A DNA stretch of 64,000 nt from Coccinella septempunctata (taxonomy: Eukaryota; Arthropoda; Insecta; Coleoptera; Coccinellidae), in the NCBI RefSeq assembly GCF_907165205.1, contig NC_058197.1, forward strand, positions 746,501 through 810,500. The letters are read 5' to 3'. Positions 40,040 through 51,791 of this stretch are shown here, one piece after another (within the stretch, counting starts at the first letter, position 1; every line of letters begins with the position of its first letter). A program made the position numbers and the translations under genes. Below the pieces are notes generated by a model that saw only the letters and a list, made by a program, of their open reading frames with translations, had not been told where the DNA came from and did no database searches.

Positions 40040-41437
40040 ATGTCGGAAACCTCAAATAATGAGGGCTCCTACATGGAAGCGACCGATGCTGAAGAGTTCA
40101 GCGAAGGCGAACACGAGGAGCTTGTAAAGCTCAGAGAAGAAAATGGGCAGTTGAAAGCTCAAATAGTCAAACTGACTGAAACTGTGTCACAGTTGGTCGG
40201 TGAGATGCGCCTCTTGAGGGAGGAAATGACCCGCAATAATATGACGAAATCTCCCACTTACGCCGCAATCACAAAGCCGGTAGCGGGTTCCAAAAATAAT
40301 TCCCTTAATGGAATTGTTTCACAACCCGAAACAAGGAAAAATGATTCAACGCAGGTCGCGAAGGCCCCAAACGCGCCCCCAACTAAACGCGCGCGAAAAG
40401 AAAGCTCCTCTTCTGATGAGGAGACTGTCAAGAAGGCAACGGAAGTGCCTAAAAGAGATAAAATTCCACCCATCACGATGATGGGCACCTCAGATTGGGT
40501 AGAGATATCTAAAGCTCTCTACACAAAAAGGATAAATTACAACCGTGCAACTACAGTTAAAGACGGTATAAAAATCATCGCGTCAACCGCAGATGATTTT
40601 AGAAAAATCACTACATTCTTCGAGCAGCATGGTAAAGAATTTTTTACCTACCAAATGGAGGAGGAGAAGAAGATATATGCCGTTATTAGGCATTTACCAA
40701 TCGACGCTGATCTTGCGTTGATTAAGGACGACCTGATATTCCAGGGAATAACAGACGCTGAGGTGTCCAGAATGACATCGAACAAGACAAAGAAACAAAT
40801 ACCTCTCTACCTGGTTAAAACCCAGAAAAAGGAAATATTCGAAGTGAAGCGACTCTACAACCTCTGTATTGTGGTTGAGCATAAAAAGAGGCCTGAAAGT
40901 CCAAGCCAGTGCTTTAGGTGCCAAAGGTACGGGCATGCACAAAACAAATGCTCCTTCCCGTGGAGATGCGTGAAGTGCTCAGGAAGCCACAGCAGCAATG
41001 ACTGCACACTCACCAGAAAAGGTGAAGAGAGAAATGCCACATGCGTCTTATGTGGAGAAGAGGGCCATCCAGCTAGCTACAAAGGATGTAGCGAGTTCAA
41101 GTTGGTGACCAGAAAGAAAAATTCCCGAAAATCAGTTGAACAGAAAAAGAAGGTAACAAAAACAACAACTTCTGAACAAAAAATTCAGGAAGTAGCGAAG
41201 ATCCAACCTACAGAGCAGGAAAAGAAGAGGGAGACTCCAAAACCCGTCCAGAAAAAAGAAGGACAGAAAAAGCTTACAATGAAACAAGCTGTGAACAGTC
41301 AACAGGAGAAGAAAAAGATATCTGAATCAGCCGATGATTTAGATATCTTCACGGAAAAAATTTTCAACAAGATAATGTTGAAAATTGAGAGGGAAATGGA
41401 GAAAAAACTCCAAACATTATTCAGTAAACTGAATTAA
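40040..41437 (+). CDS. LINE B ORF1, Gag-like zinc-knuckle protein
   Basis: Complete 465-residue frame. The N-terminus is acidic with a coiled-coil-like segment (EELVKLREENGQLKAQIVKL). The centre (YAVIRHLPIDADLALIKDDL...) matches the PRE_C2HC region of Jockey-clade Gag proteins, and three CCHC-type knuckles follow at residues about 289-345: CFRCQRYGHAQNKC, CVKCSGSHSSNDC and CVLCGEEGHPASYKGC. The C-terminus is Lys/Glu-rich with a final helix. The protein binds LINE RNA and, in Jockey elements, aids nuclear entry and particle formation. Its stop overlaps the ORF2 start in TAATG (41435-41439), suggesting coupled termination and reinitiation. Confidence 0.92.
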   Translation: MSETSNNEGSYMEATDAEEFSEGEHEELVKLREENGQLKAQIVKLTETVSQLVGEMRLLREEMTRNNMTKSPTYAAITKPVAGSKNNSLNGIVSQPETRKNDSTQVAKAPNAPPTKRARKESSSSDEETVKKATEVPKRDKIPPITMMGTSDWVEISKALYTKRINYNRATTVKDGIKIIASTADDFRKITTFFEQHGKEFFTYQMEEEKKIYAVIRHLPIDADLALIKDDLIFQGITDAEVSRMTSNKTKKQIPLYLVKTQKKEIFEVKRLYNLCIVVEHKKRPESPSQCFRCQRYGHAQNKCSFPWRCVKCSGSHSSNDCTLTRKGEERNATCVLCGEEGHPASYKGCSEFKLVTRKKNSRKSVEQKKKVTKTTTSEQKIQEVAKIQPTEQEKKRETPKPVQKKEGQKKLTMKQAVNSQQEKKKISESADDLDIFTEKIFNKIMLKIEREMEKKLQTLFSKLN

Positions 41438-44157
41438 TGGACCTTACGGATATTAGAAAGAAATCCCTCAAGATAATCTCGTGGAACATAAACGGGATCA
41501 ACACTCGGAAAGCCGAGATAGAACAAATAATATCAGAAAGACAACCTGATATTATAGATCTACAGGAAACAAGAATAAACCGGAACAGAAGACTGAATTT
41601 CATGAATTATGAAACATAAAGATGTGACAGAATTACAAACACCGGAGGAGGAGTAGCAATATTGGTGAGAACAGATCTGAAACACTACTTTAAAAGTAGA
41701 TCCGACGAAACACAAGGAAAAACAGAAAAAGTGACGATTGTTGCCGAATTAAATCGGCAAAGAGTCGAAATAACCTCGGCGTATAAGCCACCACAAAACA
41801 ATCTATTGGAAGAAGAGATAAACAACATGTTGGAAATATCAAACCCGAAAATCTCCATCGGAGATTTCAACTGTAAATCCCCATTATGGAATAGCATAAC
41901 AGAGAATAGAAATGGCAAAAAACTCAAGGATTTCGCCGAAAAACAAAATGCCATAGTTATTGGACCAGAGCTACCGACATATCTTGCTTTTGGAAGAGGA
42001 ATACCAGATATAATAGATATCGCGATATTGAAAAATATAACTCAAGAATTCTCGATTGAAACTTTGGAAGATGGAACCTCAAACCACAATCCCGTGGAAT
42101 TGACAATTGGAGAAGAACCAAGAGAAAAACTGCTGGAAATGAGAGAATATACCAATTGGACTAAATACAGCCATTTAATACAATCGGAAATAACAGAAAT
42201 TCCAACAATAAACACTCCAGACGATCTGGAATGTGCGGTTGATAAACTGGAAGAGATTATATTGAAAGCTTACGAAAAAAGCACGAGAAGATTGAAGAGA
42301 CCAGCTCCAAGTCATCCGCATGGCGATACGCCTAAAGAAGTAAAAGATCTTATACAAGAAAATCGAAGACTCAGAAGAATATATAGGATGAACAAAAATG
42401 ATCTAAATAGAAGGAACCTCAACCGACATAGCCAAGTTCTGAAAAATGCCCTGAAAGATTTAAGAACAAGCAGATGGAACAAAAGGGTTCAAGAACTGAA
42501 TACAATCGATCATTCTGCATGGAGAATGCAAAAAAGCCTACGAGGAGAAAAGACTAAAATTCCACCCCTACACGGAGAAAGGGGAATGGCTTATACCAAT
42601 ACTGATAAGGCAGATGCATTGGCGGACTCGATCGAACGAGAATCGAGAATAAATTACAGGATAGACGACGATAATGAAGATTTGGAAGAACTGGTTGAAG
42701 AAAATGATGAAGAAATGGATGAATTTCCAGCGACTGCTGAAATAGACAAGCCAACATCGCCAAATGAAATCAGGGAAATAATTAGAAGTTTGAAGAAGAG
42801 GAAAGCTCCCGGAAGCGATAAAATAACGAATGTTATGTTAAAGAAATTACCTAGAAAAGGTATAGCCGCTCTAACTAATATCGCGAATGGAATTATGAGG
42901 ACAGAACACTACCCAGAAAAATGGAAAACAGCAGAAGTCATAGTATTCAATAAACCATTCAAAGAGAAGAAGTTTCCACAAAACTACAGACCGATAAGTC
43001 TACTGTCGGCTTTAGGAAAAGTAGTAGAAAGAATTATCGCCACGAGGCTAAATGAGGAAACCGAAAATCTGAAACTAATTCCACCAGAACAGTTCGGATT
43101 CAGAAGAGAGCATTCAACAGAACAACAATTATTAAGGCTCACAGAGTACATAACAGAGGGATTCCAAAATAAACAAGCTACAGGTCTTGTTTTACTAGAC
43201 GTCGCCAGAGCATTCGACAGAGTATGGCATGAAGGATTAATATATAAGATGAGATGTGCTGGATATTCGATCAAAATATGCAAGTTGATACGGAATTATC
43301 TCAAAAATAGAAGATTTTACGTGAAAGTGGGAGGAGAATGCTCCTCAACAAGAGATATAGAGGCTGGAGTACCCCAAGGATCAGTACTTGGGCCACTTCT
43401 ATACAACATATACATCCACGATATTCCGAAAAATCCAAGAACCATGCTAACGTTATATGCTGACGATACAGGCATAGCAACTCGACACCGAAATCCTGAA
43501 ATAATAGAACGAGTTCTACAAGAGTCGATTGACGAAACAAATGACTGGTGCATAAAGTGGAAAATCAAGCTCAATGGACAAAAGAGCCAAGCAATATTAC
43601 TACAGAAGAGAAGACTGCGACCCACAACGAAACTGGATGTTGACGGCGAAGAAATCGACTGGAAAAATGAAGCCAAATATTTAGGAATAACACTTGACAA
43701 AGGACTTACTTGGAAAAGTCATATCAAACAAGCAATCGACAAAACGAAAGCAGCGATGAATAGACTCTATCCTCTGATAGGAAGAAGAAGCCACATGTCG
43801 AAAGAGACAAAATTGAAGATAATCAAAGCCGTTGCTAGGCCTCAACTGACTTATGGATCGGTTGCCTGGGGTTTCGCGGCAAAGAGCCATATCAAAAGAA
43901 TTCAGGCCACTGAAAACAAGCTGCTACGATGTGCAATAGATGCACCTTGGTTTGTCAGGAATAGACAGATTTATAAGGACCTGAAATGGGAAACCATAAC
44001 GGAATTCATGAACAGAAAAGCAGAGAAATTATTCGAAACAGCGAAAAACCATCCGAATCAAGAACTCAGGAGACTAGTGGACTACGACCCAGAGGAAGAC
44101 AAAAGGAGAATGCGAATTTACCGAAGGAGACCAAGAGATCAATTAAAAAGAGATTAA
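41437..44157 (+). pseudogene. LINE B ORF2, endonuclease-reverse transcriptase, one stop
   Basis: A 907-codon frame from ATG 41437 to TAA 44157, interrupted only by TAA at 41617-41619; coherent sequence continues in the same frame on both sides (FMNYET, then RCDRITNTGGGVAIL). Endonuclease: IISWNINGINTRKAEIEQII, LQETRI, IGDFNCKSPLW and SNHNPVELT. Reverse transcriptase: APGSDKITNVML, NYRPISLLSALGKVVERI, PEQFGFRREHSTEQQL, LLDVARAFDRVWH, GVPQGSVLGPLLYNIYI and catalytic YADDTGIA near 43459. A C-terminal region with YGSVAWGFAAKSHIKRIQ follows. It nicks the target and copies LINE RNA there. With the stop early in the endonuclease this copy is inactive, though a point reversion-level defect shows how young it is. 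Confidence 0.92.
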
Positions 44158-44436
44158 AATAACAACTTATTGAAAAATTCAATAAAGTGTTAATCCAATA
44201 GAGGATAAACACATAAATCCCAGCACGATAGTGTGCGAGAAGAAAACCGACCAAGAGATGAACGGTTTATAGGCAAATGCCCGGAACCAAAATTCAAGAA
44301 GCAGTAGGGTTTTTAGTGGGTCTCGAGCTCAGGAGAGTGAGAAACCCCACACTGTTCCCCCTCAGGAGATGAGGGTGGTTCGTCTGTCTTGCAGATTTTC
44401 CCCCTGCTACACCAAAAAAAAAAACTCGTCTTAGAT

Positions 44437-44885
44437 ATGGAATCTGCTTTTGGGGCATCTCAACCGGAGCAAAAGATGTATTTGTTGCACAGAAGGCAAT
44501 TTTGAGGTGCATTTTTAACATCCCTAGGAGAGAAACTTGCAGACTGGCTTTCAGGTCCGGCAATGTTTTGACGCTTGCCAGTCTATATATCTTTGAAGTT
44601 GCATGTTATATTTATTGCAACTCAGGCTCTTTCAAACGTAATGAAGAGATTCATAACATGAATACACGACGAAAAGGATTAATTCATACCCAGGTTGCAA
44701 AATACAAGGTTGCTCAAAATGCTCCTAACTATATGGGACCGCGTATTTTCAATCATTTATCTGAGAATATTAGGTCAAGTTTAACGCTTAAGATGTTTAA
44801 GAGACATCTTAAAGAATTTTTGTTACAAAAATGTTTTTATACTATTCAAGATTTTTTTGACTGTCCTGTACCTACAGTAATATAA
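44437..44885 (+). pseudogene. LINE A C-terminal domain, second half
   Basis: Resumes the frame interrupted at 39604: GIRFWGISTGAKDVFVAQKA, then ILRCIFNIPRRETCR, typical of the segment downstream of the reverse transcriptase in this LINE group, and ends PTVI at 44885. The split text joins cleanly when LINE B and one duplication copy are removed. A 100-bp 3' UTR follows. Confidence 0.75.
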
Positions 44886-45104
44886 TTTTTTATATTCTGT
44901 ACTTATATTTCAATTTTAAAAGTTTTTGACGTTCCTGACACAATGTAATTATTGTCTTGTGGGAAATAAAGATTTTGAATTTTTTTTGAGAGATGATATA
45001 TTGGGATGAAATATGTAGAAACAAGGGATATATATTTATTTTAATGCATACTATTTCATGCACGGCTGTAACGTAACAGTTTTCACTTAAAATCTCCATC
45101 CTAG

Positions 45105-45260
45105 GAATGTTTTTTCTGTATGATATTCTTCTGTTCTCTTTGACATGTAGCGGTTTTTAGCCTTTGAAGAAGAGAAGACCCTTCGAAACGTCTGCTCAGT
45201 TTGGAATTTTTTAAAAATAAATACGTCCAACTTCCTGTTATTCTTTCATTGATGATATCA
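45105..45260 (+). mobile_element. PLE 3'-end relic
   Basis: AGCCTTTGAAGAAGAG...CCTTCGAAACGTCTGC followed by an A-rich end matches the 3' block of the other PLEs in the window. No coding part remains. Confidence 0.5.
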
Positions 45261-46991
45261 TGGATCTTACACCAGTTTACAATATATTTTTTTAATAATA
45301 TATGTACTACATGCTTCATTCATAATATGACCTCTACAAGCACAATGAATTTAAATAATTGTTTATAAGCATTTTCCTTTCCATATTGGTAGTCATAGTA
45401 CACTCATTTCTAATATTTGGAACTAAAATTGTTAATTATATCAATTCCTCAACATCATCGCAATTATTTATAGGTACACAAATTATGCAATATAGTACAA
45501 GATACATTAATGCCTTGATATGAACCAATTATATATTCACTTTCATTCCGAGAGAGAATACAGAGAAACGCCAAACATAACCAAAATATGGTCAATCAAA
45601 ACAAACAAGAAACTGCAACAATTTCAAGGCAGGTAGAAAATAATTTCATAGAATATATAAAGTTTAATCCCTTCTGCATGGTTTAAACCCACCCTCCCGA
45701 AGGTTTCAACCCTCATTTTTGGTTCACACAACCATCAACCTCACGGGCCTTGATGGAAAAATTCAAGGTTGAAAATAATTCTAGCAGGCGTATCATTTCT
45801 TGATTAAATATTTTTTTTCTGAAAAACCGTGAAGTTAAGCTAAAAATTGCAGGAGACTTTATTTGTTAATGAAGGATCAAGCTATTCATAATAAATTTTT
45901 TTATTATAAAATATGAATATATAACAAAGTTTCTTGCGAAACAAGGTCTTGGCTTTTTCTTTCCCTTTCAATCAAAGAGGAACACCAGCAAAAATTTGAA
46001 ATATGCTTGATTTTACTCTTGTCAGTTTTCTGATTTTTGAGAAAATCTCAACGTGAGACCTAAGAAAGGAAGAAATCCAATTGGCTTTCTGCATAGACCC
46101 ACCCTTTTATTATCGTTTTTGTCGCTAATCGTATAATGTCAATATTTTAGCAGATCATGTGAAATTCCCATAAAAAGTAGGTACCCACTCACCTGGATAG
46201 TAAAGTTATGGAAAAAAATTGAGGAAGTGATGGAGTTGAAAAATGAAGCACTGTACTCATATTAATTTGAGATATAATAAACTTATTCTTTCCATATTTG
46301 TTTTTTTGGAGATGTAAGAAATTATTTTCACTTTCGGCCGTATCTAAATAGCAATGAAGGTTGTTATGAGTTCGAGGAACTGTTTCGATATTTGCGTAAC
46401 CCCCGAGTCGCCCCTATTTATCGAAATTCACTCGTTGAAATTCGAATAAGCAGACAGTAGAGATGGAAGCAGCTTTTTCACTTTCCTCTAAATTAGTTGT
46501 TAACTCACTGAATGTTGTCAAATTTTTTGTACCAAGGTCCAAGATTCATGTACGATCCAAGAGTAGGTATATTCAAATCGGAGAAAATAGCGAAATATTT
46601 TGTTCCTAAAAGAATAGTGAATTAAGGTGAAAAATGTGTGAAATATATTGGAATTCTATCATGTTACCTGTCTCTTCTCGAACAAGTAAGTCCTTAAATT
46701 TCTTTTTCTTGAGTTTGAATTATTTATTTATAAGTAATATTCAGGTATATCGTAGATACTGTTAACTGGCACTAGAGAACATTGAATTATATAAAATAAC
46801 AACAATGTGTATGGTGAAAATTTAGGACCTGTCCTATACATCCCATGTCTGAATGGACCAGTAAAGATTTATTATTATTATTATATGTGATAGAAAAAGG
46901 GGTTCCTGTATAATTTTTAACGTAAATGTTCTAGCCTTGAAATATTAATAAATGATCTCCACATTATCGATAATTTTATGTGTGATTTCAG
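45261..46991. other. No supported gene (possible intron)
   Basis: AT-rich, single-copy-looking sequence containing a (TTA)n microsatellite near 46869. It could be part of the intron between the exons at 38.2-38.6 kb and 46992-47156. Confidence 0.4.
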
Positions 46992-47156
46992 ATTCGAGAG
47001 CTCGAACAACAAATTAGGGCAGTCAAAGAATCTTCTATTCAGAACGATGAGAAGTACACAAAGGCAAAGTTAGATAATGTTGATTTGAACGAGCAGATTA
47101 TATGTTTGAAACAGCAGATAGAGGATATGGAATTGAAAAATGAAGAAAGATCACAG
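46992..47156 (+). CDS. Coiled-coil exon of a host gene
   Basis: Exactly 55 codons, open, in phase 0 at both ends, between a good acceptor (GTGATTTCAG) and donor (CAG|GTAAGT). The product IRELEQQIRAVKESSIQNDE...LNEQIICLKQQIEDMELKNE shows heptad spacing of Leu/Ile and many charged residues: a coiled coil. The style recalls the central coiled coil of class II Rab11-interacting proteins (nuf/Rab11-FIP3/4), but that is only a weak resemblance. It may belong with the exons at 38172-38633. A further, decayed exon may follow at 47903-48128. Confidence 0.5.
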
Positions 47157-47902
47157 GTAAGTAGACAAATTATAGCCTTGAAATTCAACGTGTTTATACT
47201 AGGTGATTCAATGGTAAATGCGGGCGAAAGCTGAGGGTAGGTAGAGGACGCTAAGGTGAATCAGAATAGCCTATATTCAAAGAGGTTGTCTCTCTTTGTA
47301 ATCAAGATACAGAGTGTTTTATTGATTTTGTCAATTTCTTCAATCACTCGTTACTTTGTAAGCTACCCATATATTTCGATGATATTTGGTAAGTTAATTC
47401 TCTGCAACAACTAGTTCGTACCGACACATTTTTAAAAGTGATAAAAAACACATGAATTCGAATATCCCTGTCTCGCTGTCTCCTCAGGGAAACATCTTTT
47501 TCCGAAGAAAGTGGGTAGAGCTACTGCCTTTGCGGGATGTGAATATTTTTAGTTAGAGAAATTTCTATATAATGCCATCTAGCACATTTTACGTTTCTTG
47601 AGAAAGGGTACAACACCCTTATGTATCTCTGAAACTATTCGATATCCATATTTTGCCTAGTCTGAAAAAAAGCCATCACTGCTTCATTGCCCCTTTCGCG
47701 ATAAACGAAATTGTCGATAATTTCTCCCAAAAATCATTAACTGTACCAAATTCTAGAATAATTAATGCAATTTTACATACAATCAAAACTTCTATAACTA
47801 ATTGATTTCACTAAGCTATATTTCAATATCGACTTCGCTAATTAAAAGACTTCTTTCTCCCGATACTAAAGTCTTTTAATTGATTTCATATTTGTGTTCC
47901 AG
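47157..47902. other. Probable intron, no features
   Basis: Sequence between the coiled-coil exon and the decayed exon. Nothing recognisable. Confidence 0.35.
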
Positions 47903-48128
47903 TTGAAGAAGATAATAATACTAAAGCCAAAAGAATTGATGAAAAAATTACGGTCAGAGAATATTTCTGACCAATCTCCGAAATTAAGAGAGGTAGAAAG
48001 AGAAAAACTTCTTAATAGAAGAATCTAATGATGATCTTAAATGTAGTCTTCTACTTGCTGAACATGGTCAGCCCTTGACATATATGAAGAGAGTTACTGC
48101 TGATCTAATTTCTATGACCAAGGAAGAG
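47903..48128 (+). pseudogene. Decayed exon of the coiled-coil gene
   Basis: After an acceptor-like TTCCAG the text is coding-like but shifts frame at least twice: EEDNNTKAKRIDEK in one frame, LRSENISDQSPKLREVERE in another, then CSLLLAEHGQPLTYMKRV and TADLISMTKEEV before a GTTTGT donor. The strand and style fit the coiled-coil exon upstream. With these shifts the downstream part of the gene is not functional here, in line with the LINE disruption at 38634. Confidence 0.35.
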
Positions 48129-48217
48129 GTTTGTACCTATTCTTTTTTTCACATTTCGGTGAATATCAATGTAGCGTAGAAAAATGTTTGTTGTTACTAA
48201 AATTCAGAATATGTACA

Positions 48218-48640
48218 AATTTTACCTGTGCCAATTTCTTCTAGAATATTGGAGAAAGCAATGTATTTACAGATTGTTGGCTTCTTTGTGATCAATAATC
48301 TACTCACCAGCCGACAGTTTCGTTTTAGTAAGAACCGAAACTCGATTGAAACTATTATAGATTTTGTCAACTCTACTCTTGAGAGCTTCGAAAATAAGGA
48401 GTACCGTCTTGCTACCTTTGCTGATTTGACACAAGCGGTTGACTGTGTAGCCCACGATAAGGTTTTCTCCAAACTAAAAAAGTATGGGTTTGATCAGGCT
48501 GCTTTGAGTATGGTCGAGTCCCTCTCGAGTGATAGGTGGTCTACACCGGTGATACGTACTCTAACACGACCCCTGTCACTATGGAAGTAGCTCGGGGATT
48601 TATTTTGGGGCCTGTTTTATTTATTATTTCTATAAGTTAT
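48218..48640 (+). pseudogene. LINE reverse transcriptase fragment
   Basis: Reads PISSRILEKAMYLQIVGFFV, NLLTSRQFRFSKNRNSIETI and LATFADLTQAVDCVAHDKVF, motifs 2-4 of a Jockey/CR1-type reverse transcriptase. After WSTPVIRT the frame shifts and decayed ...EVARGI..GPVLF follows near 48590-48625, before the YADD motif. No ends are visible. Confidence 0.7.
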
Positions 48641-49194
48641 TTATAAAATAATTTTCCTAAAATAACCTTGTTTGTTAACGGTAACGGTTAACGGTTTTTT
48701 TAAGGAACCGAAATTCAATATCGGAGTGAGTTCTTTGAGATTCGTTACATTGAAGATGGAAACATACTTAGTTTTATTTATCTATTTATTATTCATTTAC
48801 ATCCAACAGTCCAGAGGCCCAATTACAGGTGAACACAAAATTTCAGTGACAATATAAATGATTTTTTGAGTAGAAAATGAAGAAATTAACATAAATTCTG
48901 TAGTTCCCTAGATACAGATTCTCCAAACCTACTTAATGACAAAAAAAATATAACGGAATTCCTAAATCCATTGCAACTTCTGTTCATTGATGTTAGCGGA
49001 CAGTAAAAGTGGACCCGAGAATGAGGAACATGTGAAAAATTAAATGAAACCTTGATATAATACGGGGGACATGGAAGTCTACCAACGCCAGCAAGGTAGA
49101 TGAATAATCAATCTGTCAATGAATAACTTTGTGAATAAAGGTAAGATCATTAATTTCTCGAATCTTCCTGAGTAAAAAATATTCAAATTCGTCT
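48641..49194. other. No supported gene
   Basis: AT-rich sequence between LINE fragments; no feature seen. Confidence 0.4.
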
Positions 49195-49500
49195 AAAGGC
49201 GCATTTATACCAAACGAGCATTATTCGCGAACACTGATTGCAAACAGTAGTACGGGCGGTGTAAACAGTCATCAGTGCCGAACAGAGTTCGCAAACCCTG
49301 TTTTCGAACGTTTCAGAGAGCTCGAGCTCATTTCGCCACATGCCGGTAAAGTAATGTTTCATTATAAGGCACTGTTTGCCAACAATGCACGCAATATGCA
49401 CAGGCGGTGTAAACACTCATCGACGCCGAATAAAGTTTACGAAGCCTTTTTCAAAACGTTTTAAAAAGCTCGATTCCGTTCCTACTCATATCGGTAAACC
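49195..49500 (+). repeat. Diverged tandem duplication, ~151 bp period
   Basis: GGCGGTGTAAACAGTCATC near 49255 recurs as GGCGGTGTAAACACTCATC near 49405, with surrounding similarity (GCCGAA, AGCTCGA, CGGTAAA words). Two imperfect copies, no coding. Confidence 0.45.
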
Positions 49501-49940
49501 AACGAATCATCAAAGGGATTCGGATTTCCTTGCATATCTGGCGTCATATCATCGAAATCACCGATGGACCGTGATAAGTTATTGGGTTTTGGTATTTGAT
49601 TTATTTTGAATTTTGGTGAGATCTCTTGAATCGTGATTTCATAATTAATCAATCTATTTGAAATGGTGTCCATTTACGATGGCTTCACAGACAGACGGTA
49701 ATAATTTTCGATATTGATGGTTTTGAAATTCGGTAAAGGTACATGACACTTCCATATGAATCTCCTGTAGCCAAAAATCGAAGTGTTAGTGCCAGTCTAA
49801 CCGACGCTGGAATGCTCTCTCGATAATTGGTGTCTTTCTTGACACTTTTTCCTCAATTTTGGCAAGTAATATCTTGAAGTCCGATAATGACATGCGGCAG
49901 AAATTTCTAAAAAGTTCAGTTTCGTCCGCTCTCAAGTAAT
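49501..49940. other. No supported gene
   Basis: Nothing recognisable between the duplication and the LINE relic. Confidence 0.4.
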
Positions 49941-50240
49941 CTAGCAGCTAGAATTTGCCATAAATTCATATAACTTTACCCCCTCATATTCGATGAATTG
50001 CAGACGCTCCGTGGGATAAGACTCAAGAAGTGAAAGATGAACGCCCGAAATGCCAAAGCAAGAGAGCTTTTCCAGAAGTCTTCGGTGTAACACTCGATCG
50101 AAAGCCTTGCTGAAGTCTGCGTACATTTATGAGAAACCTTCCATACTTTCTGAAAAACACCAGAACTCAACATCAAATTATATATTATAGATAAAGGACG
50201 GGCAAATTTTAACCTTAACTGAAATACTATCCGGAACAAC
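49941..50240 (-). pseudogene. LINE reverse transcriptase relic with internal deletion
   Basis: On the minus strand FARPLSIIYNLMLSSGVFQKVWKV (fingers region; read from about 50190) is followed almost at once, in another frame, by MYADFSKAFDRVLHRRLLEK (palm), so the text between them is lost. The remnant ends near YEGVKLYEF. It is of the Jockey group and non-functional. Confidence 0.65.
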
Positions 50241-50326
50241 AGTCAATTCTTTCTTCAGTTTTTTCGACGCTTATATAATCAGGTCTTCAGTAATATTTTT
50301 CAAATGCAGAATTTGACTGGAATGTA

Positions 50327-51791
50327 CAGGGTGGGCAAAATTCGTTGTCTACTGAAGGGATCTCGAGAACTATAGCAGCTAGAAGAAAACGGATGACACA
50401 TTCTCGAGCTCTTTTTTCTTGACTAATCCAAAACTGAAAACAGACCCAGCCTAACGTTCATAGATTTTGAGTTATGAACGAAAATTGAGAAATTGTCATT
50501 TTCAATGAAGCTGAATAACTCGCTTGTTTGAACTCGTATTCGAAATCTGTTGTTACATTCTAGAGGCACTTTTTAATGAGGAATTCGAATATGATATTGT
50601 CAAATTTTTTGATCCAGTCATTTTCGAGATACGACAGGGATTTCTGATTTTTCAAATGTAAACTATAGTTGAAAGTCCTTTCATACTGCTGCAATTTTTT
50701 TGCTGATTTCAAAAATGTACCTATCATATGTCGCTATTCACATGAATATAACATAAGAAAAAAAATTCAATACTTTTTCCAGCTTTTCGATTCACAGTTG
50801 AATTTTTAGTAGGCTAGCGTAACCATAGCGACCGTTGAAAATGCATTATGGTTTGTGAACTCCACAATATCCTATGTGAACTCAACCTTGTGTGATAGGA
50901 ATCACAGTATCACAGACTGTCGAATAATTATTTCTTTTATATATCGAGATCGATATCCTTTTAAAGAGAGTAAAAGACTTTCGTCTGATTATTAAAGAAG
51001 AAAATTTATTCAATTATCGTTTTTCAATTCATGAAAGAAACTTAAAGAGTCAGTAATATAAATAAAATACGAGAGCTATCTATAATTATGATTTTTACAG
51101 AAGTAAGATGATGAACAATAGGTACGTTTGTCCACGGTAGTATTCGAATTGAGAACCATCGTAAGATAAGCATGCCAAACATCTCGAGAACAAACGATGA
51201 CAAAATAATCATCGAAATATTTATTCAGCAATCCGTGATTTCAATCATAGAGGCTCAGGTTCACAAAATATAATGCATATTCAACGGTTGCTAAGGTTAC
51301 GCCAGCCTACTTAAAATTCAACAGTGAATCGAAAAGCAGGAAAAAGTATTGAATTTTTTTTCTTATGTTATATTAATGTGAATAGCAACATATGATACAT
51401 TTTTGAAATCAGCAAAAAAATTGCAGCAGAATGAGAGAAGTTTCAACTATAGTTCATATTTGAAAAATCGGAAATCCCTGTCGTATCTCGAAATTGACTG
51501 GATCAAAAAATTTAATGATATCATATTCGAATTCTTCATAAAAAAGTGCCTGTAGAATGTAACAACGGATTTCGAATACGAGTTCAAATAAACGAGTTAT
51601 TCAGCTTCATTGAAAATGACAATTTCTCAATTTTCGTTCATAACTCAAAATCTATGAACGTTATGCTGGGTCTGTTTTCAGTTTTGGATTAGTCAAGAAA
51701 AAAGAGCTCATGAATGTGTCGTCCGTTTTCTTCTAGCTGCTATAGTTCTCGAGATCCCCTCAGTAGACAACGAATTTTGCCCACCCTGTAC
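50327..51791. mobile_element. Fold-back element with ~550-bp inverted arms
   Basis: Ends TACAGGGTGGGCAAAATTCG and CGAATTTTGCCCACCCTGTA are perfect inverted repeats, and the similarity continues inward for about 550 bp (arms about 50327-50880 and 51240-51791) around a central segment of about 360 bp. No frame with transposase similarity is present. TA at both ends suggests Tc1/mariner-type mobilisation. Confidence 0.8.

Larger units (their letters stand above)
39605..44424 (+). mobile_element. LINE B, full-length Jockey-type LINE, ~4.8 kb
   Basis: Starts CATTCGCTTGACAGG, a Jockey-like 5' end, and has a 5' UTR of about 430 bp, ORF1, ORF2, a 270-bp 3' UTR and a short poly(A) at 44414-44424. A perfect 12-bp duplication flanks it. 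A single nonsense codon in ORF2 is the only defect I see, so it is a recent insertion. Confidence 0.9.
38634..44990 (+). mobile_element. LINE A, 5'-truncated, split by LINE B
   Basis: Two halves of one LINE, 38634-39604 and 44425 to about 44990, are separated by a younger LINE. The 3' end has TGTGGGAAATAAAGATTTTG followed by a T/G-rich terminus. It begins within the reverse transcriptase, so it is heavily 5'-truncated. Confidence 0.75.

Noticed and set aside
40395..40420. CTGATGAG word considered as a hammerhead core
   Set aside because: It lies in LINE ORF1 and has no GAAAC or matching stem II downstream.
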